A stretch of 64,000 bases of DNA from Blastocladiella emersonii ATCC 22665 (lineage: Eukaryota; Blastocladiomycota; Blastocladiomycetes; Blastocladiales; Blastocladiaceae): NCBI GenBank assembly GCA_025594325.1, contig JANHCV010000007.1:186001-250000 (forward strand). Reading direction: 5' to 3'. Numbering within the stretch: the first letter of the stretch is position 1; each line of letters opens with the position of its first letter. The notes under the pieces were generated by a model. It made no database searches. It was not told the DNA's origin and worked only from the letters and a program-made list of their open reading frames with translations. Of this stretch, positions 11,901 to 22,507 are shown piece by piece. A program made the position numbers and the translations under genes.

Positions 11901-12770
11901 GCAAAGAAGGCATCTCCGTCGAGCGTTGCGAGCGTGAAGAGCTGAATGAAGGAGGGTTTGAAAAGCTTGTGGATGCCGGTGCGGTGATGCTCGTCGTCAA
12001 AGTAAGGGTCGCGCGTGTAGCTCGGCGCAAAGTCCGTGAGCTTGAGGCTGTGGAGATCGGCCAGCGTCCAGGGCTCCTCGCGCGGCGGCAAACGGTAGTA
12101 CACGGTCCGGGTTTCGGCAGGAACGTGCGCCGGACGACGGTGATTGAGCGAGCGGTCGAATACCAAGAGCGGCTCGAGATGAAACATAAGCTCACCAAGA
12201 GAGGGCAGGGTCGCGTTGGAGTCGACACTTTGCTGCGAGTCAAGAAGCGCGGGATCAATGGGAAGCCGTGAGTACAGTTTGACCTCCGACGAGCCGAGGA
12301 ACAAGTCTTTACGGCCGCAAAGCTCAGGTTAGCCCGACTCTTGGATTAATCACGGAGTCGGAGCGAGCAAACGTACCGGGCTGGTCATTCACCGCGGGAT
12401 TCGCGTCGACCCAGAGTTCGGTGGACGGGAACCCGTCCTGAAGCAGCGCGTCCTCGTCATCGAGCTGAGTTGCGGCGAGAAGCTTCGGCGCGACCGTTTT
12501 GTCCGCGATCCTCACGTTCGGGTACGGCAGCCACCAGCCCGACGCCGCGCGCTCAGCGTGGATGCGGCGTTCAAGCTGTTCGGCAGTCTGCGGGACGCTG
12601 ATTGGGGACACGGGCGGCGGCTCGTCGACGGGGAGGGGTACGTGAGCTGAAGCAGACCGCGCAGCGCCCCTGGCTCGCTTGGGAGCAGGGGTCCCAGACG
12701 CGGCGGCGCCAGCGCGCTTGGCGGGCGTCGCGACGCCGGCGGCCGATTTCTTTGATGAACCTCTTGGCAT
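8945..12770 (-). pseudogene. Copy C: degenerate SNF2/Rad5-like protein with RING finger, one in-frame TGA
   Basis: This is the least damaged of copies A-C. Exon 1 is 12377-12770, the intron 12307-12376 and exon 2 12306-8945. The intron acceptor reads AAG where the paralogues have TAG. The product would be about 1,250 residues: basic N-terminus, a conserved HLEPLLVFDR region, HTRALAWLSMRE, GPGGVVYNPHLGEWAER in place of Walker A, WFHRVIVFGSEEM in place of DEAH, a charged linker with DCMSDDED, the RING, and a second-lobe-like C-terminus ending APWE and TAG. One in-frame TGA at 9512-9514 replaces the seventh zinc ligand Cys of the RING, and the reading frame continues unchanged beyond it. It could be a young pseudogene, a sequencing error or a readthrough site. 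Confidence 0.68.
12307..12376 (-). other. Copy C intron with AAG acceptor
   Basis: The 70-nt intron starts GTACGT, contains GGGCTAACC as a branch-like sequence and ends CGTAAAG. The other four copies end in TAG at the homologous position. AAG is a permitted but weak acceptor. Confidence 0.5.
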
Positions 12771-12782
12771 GGTCGAATTGAC

Positions 12783-12818
12783 GATAATGCCGCAAGTTTC
12801 AGTCAGCGATGCATGGGT
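12783..12818 (-). promoter_or_regulatory. Family promoter block of copy C
   Basis: On the minus strand it reads ACCCATGCATCG, a short spacer, then AAACTTGCGGCATTATC. It ends 12 nt before the ATG at 12770 and closely matches the blocks of copies A and B. Confidence 0.6.
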
Positions 12819-13086
12819 GTGGGGTCCGTGCACGGGAGCTCCAGTCGCCGGCGCGCAGCTTGAGACCGCAATGAAGGCCGTGAGTCAGCAGCGCTCGAGT
12901 CCCAGCCCGACGTGTTTGTTCGACACGTCGCCGCTCTGTCTTGTTCCAGCTCACGGGGAGGCCACCGATCTCACCAAATCGAGTGAATGAGAAGAGACCC
13001 GAGATCTAGTGGACGCGCGGGGCTGGCAAGAGCCCGCAGAACATCGAGAAGATCAACGACCTCAGAGGACACGAGCGAGATTGACA
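12819..13086. other. Outer flank of the left inverted arm
   Basis: No complete gene is seen. From about 12,960 to 13,086 the sequence is recognisably homologous, with substitutions and small gaps, to the reverse complement of the right outer flank (about 49,735-49,850). A shared piece is GAGAAGATCAAC(G/A)ACC followed by TCAGAGGACACGA. Both flanks can be read as a short C-terminus of the form (K)K(K/R)P(D/E)I followed by TAG. The similarity shows that the duplication once extended past the near-identical core. Confidence 0.5.
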
Positions 13087-13836
13087 CACAAGAACCGCGG
13101 CCATCTATTCTACGACGAGCAAAACAAAGGGAGGGAGAGGGACACACACGCGCTCGACACCGCACCGACCATGGACCGGTCGCCGTGGACCGCGCTCTCG
13201 CCGCCGTCAGCCACCAGGGTCGCCGGTGCCGCCCGCCGCGACACCGTGGGGCGACCCGAGGAGGATGGTGATGACGACGACGACGAGGAGGAGGAGCGCG
13301 GTTCCGTGAGCTGGGCGACGGACCGACCGACCGACCGCACGCGCGAGAGTGGACGAGTGCCCGAGCGTTGCCGTGCGAGACCAGCTGTGGACGTGACGTG
13401 CCTGCCCCCGAATACACACGATCCACACCCGCCCGTCATACTCACCATGACCGCTTCTCCTCCCGTTGCAGGAAACACGCACGCGCACGTGAATCCCCGG
13501 GTACGAAGAAGATGGCACCGCAAAAGGCAGCCGACAGGTCAATCTAGCAAGCAATCGGAGCGAGCGCGGCGCGAGAGCACCGGCGACAGGAGTGCGGAAG
13601 CGACAAGGGTAGGAGTGGAGGAACAGGTTGGTGGAGCGAGGGGAGGGGTGGGTAGAGTAGCGAAGGGTGGGTGCGCGAACACGTCAGAGGTCCGTTGCTG
13701 GTCCGTACAGGGGCCGGTTGCTGTCGGTCGTGGTGGAGGGTGCAGGTGCAGGCGCAGGTCATGGTCGAGTCGAGGGCTGGTCGGGCCGGGTACGAGGTGG
13801 ATCGGGTCGGGTCGGGTGTGGCGGCACCGGCGCCGC

Positions 13837-16800
13837 CTACTGGCCGCCGCAGATCTCGTACCACAGGTAGTCGATGGTGGTGTCGACGCAGTAGTTGAAG
13901 ATGACCATGACGGCGCCCTTGACCGTGTCGTCGCACTGCATGCCCTGGTCGTGCTTGGTCCGGGCGTACGCGGCCAGGTCCTGCTGGTGCGCGGGCACGT
14001 AGCGCCCGAGCCGGATGTTCTGCGGTGGCGAGATGACCGTCTCGACCGAGCCCGTGCTGCCGGCCTCCGACACGTCGTCGTCATGGTCGTCGGCCTCGGC
14101 CTCGGCCTCCCACTGGTCCACGGCGCCGTCGACCTGCGCGTCCGTGTACACGAACCCGTGCGGCGCGGAGTGGTACTGGACGGCCTGCTTCTGCTGCTGC
14201 TGACGATGCGTCGCCTCAATGGCGGCGACGGCGTGGAACTGCTGCTGCTGCTTCTGCTGCGCCTTGAGGGCGGCGACGTGGAACTTGAGTCGCTGCAGCT
14301 TGTGCATGAGCGTGATGATGACCTGGGTCCGGATCTCCTCGTGCTCCTTGACCTCGGCGGCGGCGACCATGGCGGCGACCGCGACGGCCATCGACTTGAC
14401 CTGCACCGTGGGCGCCTCCTGCCCCTTCTCCTCCCTCTCGGTGCCGTGGGTCGAGTCGCTCTTGGCGACGACGAGCTGCTGGGTCTGCTCCTCCTCGAAC
14501 GAGACCTCCTGGTACTGCAGCTGCTGGTAGTGGTAGTCGTCGATCTTGGTCGGGTCCTGGGTCGCGGCCATGGTCGTGTCGGCAATGACGTTGATGGTCG
14601 ACGTCGCGGCGGCGGCGGTGGCAGTCGAGACGGCGGCGGGAGCCGTCTCGGTGCAGGCCGCGCGCGACGGCAGCTCGAGCTCCTGGGCGGCGAGGTCGTG
14701 GACAGCGGCGGCGGCGACTGGGGCGGGGATGGTGGTGGTGGTGGGTTCCAGTGCCAGCTGCGTGCCAACGACCTCGGTGGGCTCGACCTCCTCGTCCTCG
14801 TACAGCTGCTGCGTGAACAGCATCGTGACGACGAGCAGGACGGGGAGGACCTTCTGCTTGGCGGGGACGACGACGTCGGGGGCGGGGATGGTGGGACCCG
14901 TCGTCATCGTGGTGCCGAGAGGTGCTGCGCGAACGACCATCGTGGTCGTGGTCGTGGTCGTGGTGTCGCTCGGGTACTCGCGCGGCGCGTCGGCGAGCTG
15001 GTGGTACTGCTCGAGCTCCATGGCGCTGTCGCGGCGAGAAGGCGCCGGTGCCTTCTTGCCGACCACCTGCTGCTCGTCGGCCGACGGCGACGAGCTGCTA
15101 CTGCTGTTGCTGCCGCTGCGAGTAGTGGGACCCGAGTACACGACCATGGTCTTGATGTCGGTGGCCGCGGCGCCGGCGGAGGCCGAGTGGGCCTTGCCGC
15201 GCTGCTCCGAGAACGTCGACGGCGACGTCTTGACCGCCATGCGGTACGCGATGAACTTGGCGATCGCCGGCGCAAAGAAGCGCGCGGCCTCAATGATGAC
15301 CTGGATCAGCTTGACCGCGTACATGATGGACTGGACCGGGTGCGTGATGATCTGGACCGCAAGCGAGTTGCCCGCGACCAGCACCCGGACCGCGGCGGCC
15401 GCGCACTCGGCCATGGGCCCGAGCACGACGGCCGCCACGAACTTGACGAGCGACCCCGCTATCCGGGCCGCCCACTCGAGGACCACGCGTCGGGCCCGCC
15501 GCGAACGGCCGAAGCCCTGCTGGTGCGCGTTCTCCTCGTCGACTTGGACGAGCAGCTGGTGCGAACTATGGGGTAGCGAGATGAAATGTCAGTCGTGCCC
15601 CAGTCGCGGACCTCACGCAAGGATAGAAGCGTACCCGTAGATGATGGTCGCGTTATCGGTGCCAGCCTTGATCGTGTACATGTGGCCAGAGCCTTGGAGT
15701 AGCCCGCGCAGACTACAGAGGGGAGTGAGAAGGTCAGTCGAGGTCATCGTGGTGCGAGGATCGAGTGAGGTGAGGGCATGCCCCTGGGTTTTGGTCGCGC
15801 GGGTGAAGCTACCCTTTTCCATGTGCACGTTGAGCGCCTTGTTGAGCATGCACACAATCGTCGCTGAGACCCGGCGCGCCATGAACGTGGCCGCGCCGCC
15901 GAGCATCCCCGCCGGAGCCCGGCCGTACTGGTCCCAGATAGCGGCGACGCTACAACGTGGTGAGGGGTCAGTGATCGAGTTCCGAGAGCGAGCCAGGCAG
16001 CGAGGAGAAAACGTACATGGTGAGCATGTAGCGCAAAAAGAGACCCAGACTCGTCGTTTCCGTCCGACCCGACTTCTTGACCTTGGCCTTGGCCTCGATC
16101 TCGATCTCGATCTCGATGGACTCCTCGACGGCATACACGTGGCGCGACGCGGTGGTGAACACGCGGTAGTAGCGGAAGACAATCGACGTGGCCAGGAGGA
16201 GCGTGACGACGCCCGTGAACGCGAAGGCGACGTGGCGCGGGAAGCTGATGTTGAGCTTGACCTGGCGGAACGTATTGCCGAGGACGTGCTGGCGGACCGG
16301 GTCGGCGGCCGCGTACAGCAGCGCGTACGCCTTGCGCTCGACGGGGGTCAGGGCGCGGCACACGCCCGAGCCGGCGTCGAGGACGATCGGGATGGCGTTG
16401 AGGACGACGGCGGCGGGCTCGGGGATAGTGGCGGCGACGAGCGAGGTCGGGACGGGGTCGGGCACGCCGTCGACGGCGATGCGCGTCGTGATGGGCTGGG
16501 CGACGGGCGCGGGAAACGTGGCCTCGAGGTCGGCCGTGGTGGCCGTCGGGGCCGGAGTCGGCCGCGGGAGGCGGCGGCGCAGCAGGTCGATGATCGTGTA
16601 CGCGGGCCGGGTCGTGTCGGACTGGCGGAAGCACGTCCAGTCGCTCTTGCACTTGATGGTCGCCCACTCGAGCTGGCTGGGCGACGTGAGCTCGTAGTTG
16701 TGGCCGAGCGGGAACCGCGCGCGGTACTGGTACCACAGGAGCGTGGCCTCGGACACGCCGAGCATGGCGCGCGGCGACTTTTCGGGCTTGCGGGGGCGGA

Positions 16801-17243
16801 TTGGGCCGATGACTACATGCGCGTCGGGACGGGTCACGGTGAGTGGGGTGGCGCGGCTCGTGGGGGTGGGAGACGCGTCGAGGGGGCGTACCGAAAAAGG
16901 GCGCGTAGCGGTCGATGAACGGGTCGACGACGACGGCGGCGGCGGCGGGCTTGGTGTGGCGCATGGCGGGAGCGGGGACGATGACGGCCAGGTCGGTCGA
17001 GTTGTACACGGCCGGCGCCGGCGCGATGGGCTTGGGCGGGGCGGGGATGCACGCCGGGACGGCGCCGAGCGGGGCGGGAACGAGGAGGCAGAGGGCGGGC
17101 AGGGAGACGGACACGGCGACCGACACGTTGGCGGCCGCGGCGGCGACAGCGAGGGTGGCGTTGCCGACGGCGAGGAGCGGGGCGACGGCGGCGACGGTGG
17201 ACACGCTGAACATGGCCTGGAAGGCGAGCAGCGCGAACACCAT
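13837..17243 (-). CDS. Unrecognised multi-exon membrane protein, left-arm copy
   Basis: This is the mirror image of the right-arm gene at 45,578-48,984, with an identical predicted product. Exons on the minus strand are about 16,892-17,243, 16,017-16,812, 15,813-15,949, 15,635-15,692 and 13,837-15,565. The product starts with a hydrophobic Ala/Val-rich region, has another membrane segment (VAFAFTGVVTLLLATSIVF) and then juxtamembrane IEIEIEIEAKAKVKK. A hydrophobic/amphipathic stretch follows, then a long low-complexity tail with Gln runs, ending YEICGGQ. No family is recognised. The acceptor before exon 4 is uncertain: the TGTAG acceptor gives a frame break, while a downstream AAG keeps the frame. 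The first exon may also lie further upstream. Confidence 0.5.
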
Positions 17244-17480
17244 CGCCCCGAAGATGGGCGAGGACGAGGGGCTGCATGGTTGCGGCGGCGGTGGACCGGA
17301 TCGGGGTGGACCAGGTACTACTTCTTGGGGATCTTCTTCTTCTTCTTCTTCTTCTCGAGACTGTCGGTTAGGACATGAGGAACGAGAGGGAGGGGGAGGG
17401 CGGGGACGCGGCGCGGTCTTGTAGGCGCGGGCGGGCGGGGCAGCAGGCCGGTAGCGCGAGCACCCGCCGGACGCGGGCAC

Positions 17481-17761
17481 CGACGCGTCGCGATGCTCGA
17501 GCGCGGCTGCCGCATCCGTCGTCGTCGTCGTTGTTGTTTTGGAGACGCGTCGCCGTGGACCCGTGTCTCGCGACGCGTCGATGCGTCGCGGCGGCCGAGG
17601 TGGAGACACGCGAGACGTGCAGCGGGCCGCAGCGACACGTGCCCGACGCGTCGCGGCGGGTGCGAGACACCCGGGCGGAGACACGGCGAGATCAGGTGGG
17701 CGAGGGCGACCGCATCGTGAGCGAGGCGGGCGGCGGGTGCGCGCGGTGGACGCGTTGGGCG
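17481..17761 (-). promoter_or_regulatory. ACGCGT cluster upstream of the left-arm gene
   Basis: Five ACGCGT hexamers lie within 281 bp, most inside a larger palindromic context GACGCGTC. The cluster lies 240-520 nt upstream of the proposed start of the arm gene. In yeast ACGCGT is the MCB element bound by MBF for G1/S transcription. Assigning that role here is inference. The mirror cluster is at 45,060-45,340. Confidence 0.35.
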
Positions 17762-18760
17762 GTGCGAGTCGGTCGAGCAGCGGGGCACGGCGCGGCGCGT
17801 GCGGGCGAGGCCGAGGCCGAGGGTGTATCAAGGTGATGATGAAGGAGAGCAGCGGTGCGAGTCGCTGCAGGTGGAGGGGAGGGCGGTGGGAGACCGGCCG
17901 TGGTCGGCTGCTGTCACGCCACCGCGGCCGCGAGCAGCGACCACTTTGGCGCGCGTCAGCGGCGTGCGCGCGCGCGCTCGCGGCAGCCGCAGATGGTGAT
18001 GGATCTCGAGGAGGAACGAGGGCAGGAACTCGATGCAAGGCGATGGGCGGGCGCCGGCGAGCACGGTGGCGGGCCGCGGCGCGGTAGACGTGGTCGGTCG
18101 TGGACTCGGTCAGGAGCGGATGCAGTCGGGCGCGAGGGAGAGGCGAGCGAGACCGATGCTGATGAGCCGAGTGATGAGTGATGAGCGGCTGATGATGACG
18201 GAGAGCACCGCCGCTCCCACACGCGTTTCGGGCCGCCGCCTCGCCGCCGACTTGATCGGGCTCGCCCCCCTCCCTCCTCTCCTTCACTTCGGCAATCGCT
18301 CCCGCAAAAGTACTCGCACACCATGCAGCAGACGCGCGGATGGCAGCGAACGCGCCCGCCCGCCCGGCCTCGGCCACGTCGCGACGGCGCGTCCGACGCC
18401 GATCGCGCGAGCTCGAGGCGGTCTTGTGGGTGTCGATGCATTGCGGAAAGTGAAGAGAGTGTGCTGATCGCCCCGAGACTACGCCGTCGTCGCCTTCTCG
18501 TCGGTCGACGCGGACGGCGGTGCTACGCGCCTTCGCCGACGCGAGATGACGTCATCCGACCCCGCCACGTGCACATGAGTGCCGCGTCGTTCCGCTTGCC
18601 CCTTCGACCGTTCCCGACGTGAGCGCCGGCCTTGTGTTGCCCTTCTGCCCGTCCAACACTCGGTGTAACTCTGCTCACCGGGCGGATCGCAGGGCTGTCT
18701 GACTTGCCGCTCTCCGACCCGTCGTTGACCCTTCGCTCTCCCTCAAGTTGCTAGTTTATG

Positions 18761-19527
18761 TGCTCGTAGGACGCTCGCACGCACTTAGTCTCTCGATCAA
18801 ACCGTGTGAGGCGAGAAGTGAGCAACATGGAGATCTCGTACTACCGTCGCTACTGTGCATCGCAAATTCCGCCACGCGCCGGGCCCGTGGTGGCCTCGCC
18901 ACGCTCTGAATCCCGGTCGAACTGCTCTTTGATCTCCCCTTGATGCTCGTCGCCGTCCGCCTTGCCGAGCCGCTGAACTGTTACGTGCTCAGTGTGCGTG
19001 TTGTACGACTACCGCGACACGAGATAAGGGGCCGACACAGGCTATCAGCAATCTTCTCGCTCGACTTCAGGAATCGCAGTTCTAGCGCGACTGAAGCTTT
19101 CATCCGTGAGCTCGTCGAAGAACAACCGCACATGCTCCACTCCCAGGTCATTGTTCCGTTGAGGAAACGCTGGTCGCGTATCAAGCTCGGCTGACTAACA
19201 ATGCCAGTCTGATCTACAACAGGCAGCTTGACGCCCTCCTCGTCGCTATCAACGTAGTTGTCGAGCACAAATCCGCAGTAAGTCTGACTCGATGCACTAG
19301 CGCCTCGAGCCTTCGCACCTCCCCATTTGTCGCGTTCTCAATCAAAATTCCTGGTCGCGGCGCCGCCGAGGCCGCTCCCGCCGCGATAGCTCCCTTGTCG
19401 AGCCGTTGTACGCCATCACCAACCGCTGGAACAGCCACGGCACTTTTTCGGGCACCGTTGTCAGCAAGATCGACCGCCAAGGGTGTGAGGCTTTGCGTTA
19501 GATAAGCCGTGAGGGATACGAATCGGT
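18761..19527. other. Inner flank of the left arm with diverged duplication and decayed coding sequence
   Basis: From 18,761 to about 18,960 the sequence aligns, with many substitutions, to the reverse complement of about 43,860-44,060. Shared stretches include GCGAGAAGTGAG(C/T)AACAT, CTACCGTCGCT(A/G)CTGT and CGCGCCGGGCCC. From about 18,980 to 19,270 the minus strand has short protein-like stretches (for example DNYVDSDEEGVKLPVVDQ, and FFDELTDESFSRAR in another frame) with no intact gene. I read this as decayed coding sequence of unknown origin. Confidence 0.45.
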
Positions 19528-19797
19528 TCATTTTTTCATCGTGGTGAGCCCGTCGAGCGTCTCGGAGAAGTGCGTGAACACGGGCGAGTTGAGGACCATG
19601 TACACGCGCTGGATCTCGTGGCTCGCCGACAGGTACCACGACTGGATCAGCACGAACAGGATGACGACGGGCGCGAGGACCACGATGACGAGCGGCGCCG
19701 CGACCAGGATCGTGATGAGCGTCGCGATCGTCTGCAGGCCCATGAACTGCAGCTGGCTGATCTGCTGCGGGATCATCACAGAGGGCACCACTGACGA
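19528..19797 (-). pseudogene. Fragment of an ABCC-type ABC transporter (second membrane domain)
   Basis: About 90 codons read MIPQQISQLQFMGLQTIATL, then a hydrophobic stretch with VVIVVLAPVVILFVLIQSWY. It finishes with SPVFTHFSETLDGLTT, the hallmark of the second transmembrane domain of MRP/ABCC transporters (family pattern SRELKRLdSvsrSPvysHFsETLsG). The reading then hits MKK and TGA where the family has IRA. No nucleotide-binding domain, and no remaining membrane segments, were found on either side. It is therefore an isolated gene fragment. It sits between the inner flank of the left arm and the FIP-like gene. Confidence 0.7.
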
Positions 19798-19886
19798 TGG
19801 TGTTTGAAAGCAAGTAGTAGTAATTATTGCGAACCGTACGACTAAACCAACCAAACCAAAGCCACTCACCCGCGCGCGCGCCGAAT

Positions 19887-22507
19887 TTACTTGTTCTTCT
19901 TGCCGCTGACGAACGGGCTCGCGAGGACCGGGATCGCCGACGGGATCTCCATGATGCGGCCGATGAGGAGCTGGAGGTACTCGAGTAACCGCTCGTTCTC
20001 GGACGTCGAGGCTACATCCACACACGAAGGTCAGCTCCGTCTCCTTCATCACAGTAACCGAGCCACCGTACCCTGGAGATCCTCGCGCAGACGAATCTTC
20101 TCAATGTCGAGGTCGTCGCCGGCGTCGCGGTCTTGGGCGACGAGCCCGCCGGGCGCGCCCGCGCGGTACTTCTGGATCATGGCGTCCTTGTACTGCTGGG
20201 CCTCGGACACGGGAGCGGGCTTGGCGGCGGCCTCCTCGTTCTTGATCACCTCGATGGCCTCGTTGACGGACGCACACGACAGCGCCTTGGTGAGGGTCGG
20301 CGGGAGGTTGGCGAACGAGGCCTGTCGCGACAGGGGCGCGTTGCGGCCCGCGAGCTTGCCGGCCACGACGCCGCCCGTCGCGAGCTGCTGGTGCAGGAGC
20401 GCGTTCTCGCGCTGGAGGTGGGTGACGCGCTACACCGAGTTGAAAAGTGAGTCTCCGGGTCTACACGAAACTAGACGACCACCAGCGAGCGAACCTGCGA
20501 TAGCCCGTCAACCTGCTCCTCGTGGATCTGGTGGAGGTCGTGCAGCTGGCGCTGGAGCGAGTTGCACAGCTTGACGAGGGCGGGGCGGTCGAGGCCATCG
20601 ACGGACACGGGGACGAACGAGAGCATCGACTTGGACAGGGCGAGCGGCGACAGGACGGGGCGGGCGACGGGCTCGACGAGCGGTGGTGGCACGCGTTCCG
20701 GGATCGGCGCGGCAAGAGGCGCGACCTCAGTCGTGATGGCGGGCTGGGGGAGCGAGGCGAGGAAGTAGTCCTGCTCGGCGAGGTCCTCGTCGGGCAGGGG
20801 GATTTGGGACTACGTGAGCGAGAGAGGTGTCAGTGTGGTTCGAGGTTCACGTCACGAGAGAACGTACAGCAAGATCGACAAACGACGGCGAGTACTCGAG
20901 CTGCTGCTGCCGTGGCTGTTCTGACTCGGGTGCATGGTGCTGCACGTCCTGCGGGACCGGGACGTCGACAAACTCCTGCCGCTGCTGCTGCTGCTCGGTC
21001 ACGACAGCCGCGACCGGCTCGACCTGGGGCGCCTCAGCCTGGACCGTGTCGACAGCGGCCACCGGCTCGCCCTCGAACCCGTCGAACAGGTGCTCGGCCG
21101 AGTGGACGGGCGCGCCGGCGATATCCAGTACGGTGCCGGCGTTGAGCGACTTGGCCGACTGCGTCTTGGCGAGGCGGTCCATGGACGCGAGCTTGGGGTT
21201 GGACGCCGAGGTGGCGGCGCCGGCGAGCCGCTCGACGGACCGGCCCGTGAGCTGCTCGGTCGAGCGCGTCGCGGTGCCGAGCGACTTGACCGACGACGCA
21301 CCGCCGAGTCGCTCGGTCGAGCGCGCCGTGGACTGGACGTTGCCGTCCTGCGCGAGCTGCTCGGTCGACCGAGTCACGCGGCCGAGGGATTTGACCGACG
21401 CCGCGCCGCCGAGGCGCTCCGTGGACCGCGCCGCGTCCTGCGCGGGCTGCTCAGCCGACTGGACGTCGCCGCCCGTGAGCTGCTCCGTGGACCGGGTCAC
21501 GCGGCCGAGCGACTTGACCGAAGACGCACCGCCGAGGCGCTCCGTCGACCGTGCCTGGTCCTGAGCGAGCTGCTCGGTGGACCGGGTCGCATTGCCGAGC
21601 GACTTGACCGACGACGCGCTAGCGAGCCGGTCCGTCGACCGCGCCGTGTCCTGGGCGAGCTGCTCGGTCGACCGCGCCGCCTTGTTGAGCGACTTGACGG
21701 ACCCGGCGAGGTGCTCGGCCGACTTGATGGCCGACGCCGCATCGGCCGACTGCGCGTCGGCGAGGTGGACCGCGGATCCAGTCGTTGCCGCGGCCTGCGC
21801 GTCGTCGGTGGTTAACTCGGACTGCTGCTGGTGCTGCTGGTGCTGCTGGTGCTCCTCGACGTGCTCGGCGACACGGTCATGTGGCTTCTCGACCGTCGGC
21901 GTCGCGTCATCATCCACCACCACCTGCGCCGCCGCCGCCATCGGGTTCTCCACGGCCTCAGCCGGCGCGTCGGGGTCCGCGAGCCGGAACACCGACCCGT
22001 GCTGCTGCTGCTGCTGCTGCTGCTCCTGGAGCCCATCCCCGTCGATGCTCGCGGCGGTGGACTCCTCCTCGTGGATCGCCGACTCGCGGTGGTCGGCGCC
22101 GTGGACCGTGGGCGCGTCGCTCACGACACTCGACGCGCTGCCGGCGACACTGCCCGTGCTGCGCGCGAGGAGGAGGTTGCGGCTGCCGGCAGACCCGATG
22201 CGCGTCGAGGGCGACGCCGTGTACGCGGGGTTGCCGGCGTTGCCGCCGGCGCCGAGGCTGTGCGCGGACCCGCCCGCGATGGCCGACGCGCTGATGGTGT
22301 CGGTGCTCACTACACGGAGGCATGCGGTGAGTGGGAGGAGCAGAAAAGGTGGGAGAGGCGCCAGGACGTACCGAACATGGCGGACCCGAGGTCCGGGTTG
22401 GCCAGCTGCTGCGGCGGGAGCGGGGCGAGCTCGGACGCCGAGACGCGGTGCGGCGGCGGGTCGAAGCCGCCGGGCATGCCGGACGGCGCGTCGTCGAGGT
22501 CGGCCAT
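19887..22507 (-). CDS. Rab11-FIP-like coiled-coil protein with internal tandem repeats
   Basis: Five exons (22372-22507, 20868-22309, 20495-20809, 20072-20429, 19887-20011) with 58-65-nt introns join to exactly 792 codons. The N-terminal two thirds are low complexity. Residues about 240-420 carry tandem units of about 27 residues built on RSTEQLAQD, RSTERLGGASSVKSLG and variants, and there are Gln runs. A predicted coiled coil follows (VTHLQRENALLHQQL). The C-terminus (ENERLLEYLQLLIGRIME, then IPSAIPVL) resembles the Rab-binding domain at the end of Rab11-family interacting proteins, in which a LreYIdnLlvrimE helix is followed by PsILev. A role as a Rab11 effector in vesicle recycling follows from that resemblance. 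The repeat region itself has no known function. Confidence 0.6.
21200..21720 (-). repeat. Intragenic tandem repeat in the FIP-like gene
   Basis: About six to seven units of roughly 75-85 nt encode variations of ARSTE(Q/R)L...SVKSLG. Units differ by synonymous and conservative changes and by small in-frame length differences. This is a coding minisatellite that should vary in copy number between strains. Confidence 0.75.

Larger units (their letters stand above)
13087..18760 (-). repeat. Left arm of a 5,674-bp inverted duplication
   Basis: Position x in this arm pairs with position 62,821-x on the opposite strand of 44,061-49,734. Every long reading frame in this arm is found with identical length and translation in the other, so the core is near-identical. 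A single mismatch is visible near 18,732 (CCCTTCGC here, CCCTGCGC there). The core ends abruptly at CACAAGAACCGCGG on the outer side and at GCTAGTTTATG on the inner side. Diverged homology continues beyond both ends. No terminal repeats, target-site duplication or transposase was seen, so this is a segmental duplication rather than a recognisable transposon. Confidence 0.9.

Noticed and set aside
13009-15576. Long plus-strand open frame of 855 codons in the left arm (mirror 47,245-49,806)
   Set aside because: It is antisense to the arm gene, is highly repetitive in Arg/Gly/Asp/Leu, and is explained by GC-rich codon bias in the opposite frame.
21200-21720. CRISPR-like or satellite array
   Set aside because: The repeat is in frame inside a spliced gene, units are contiguous without spacers, and the genome is eukaryotic.
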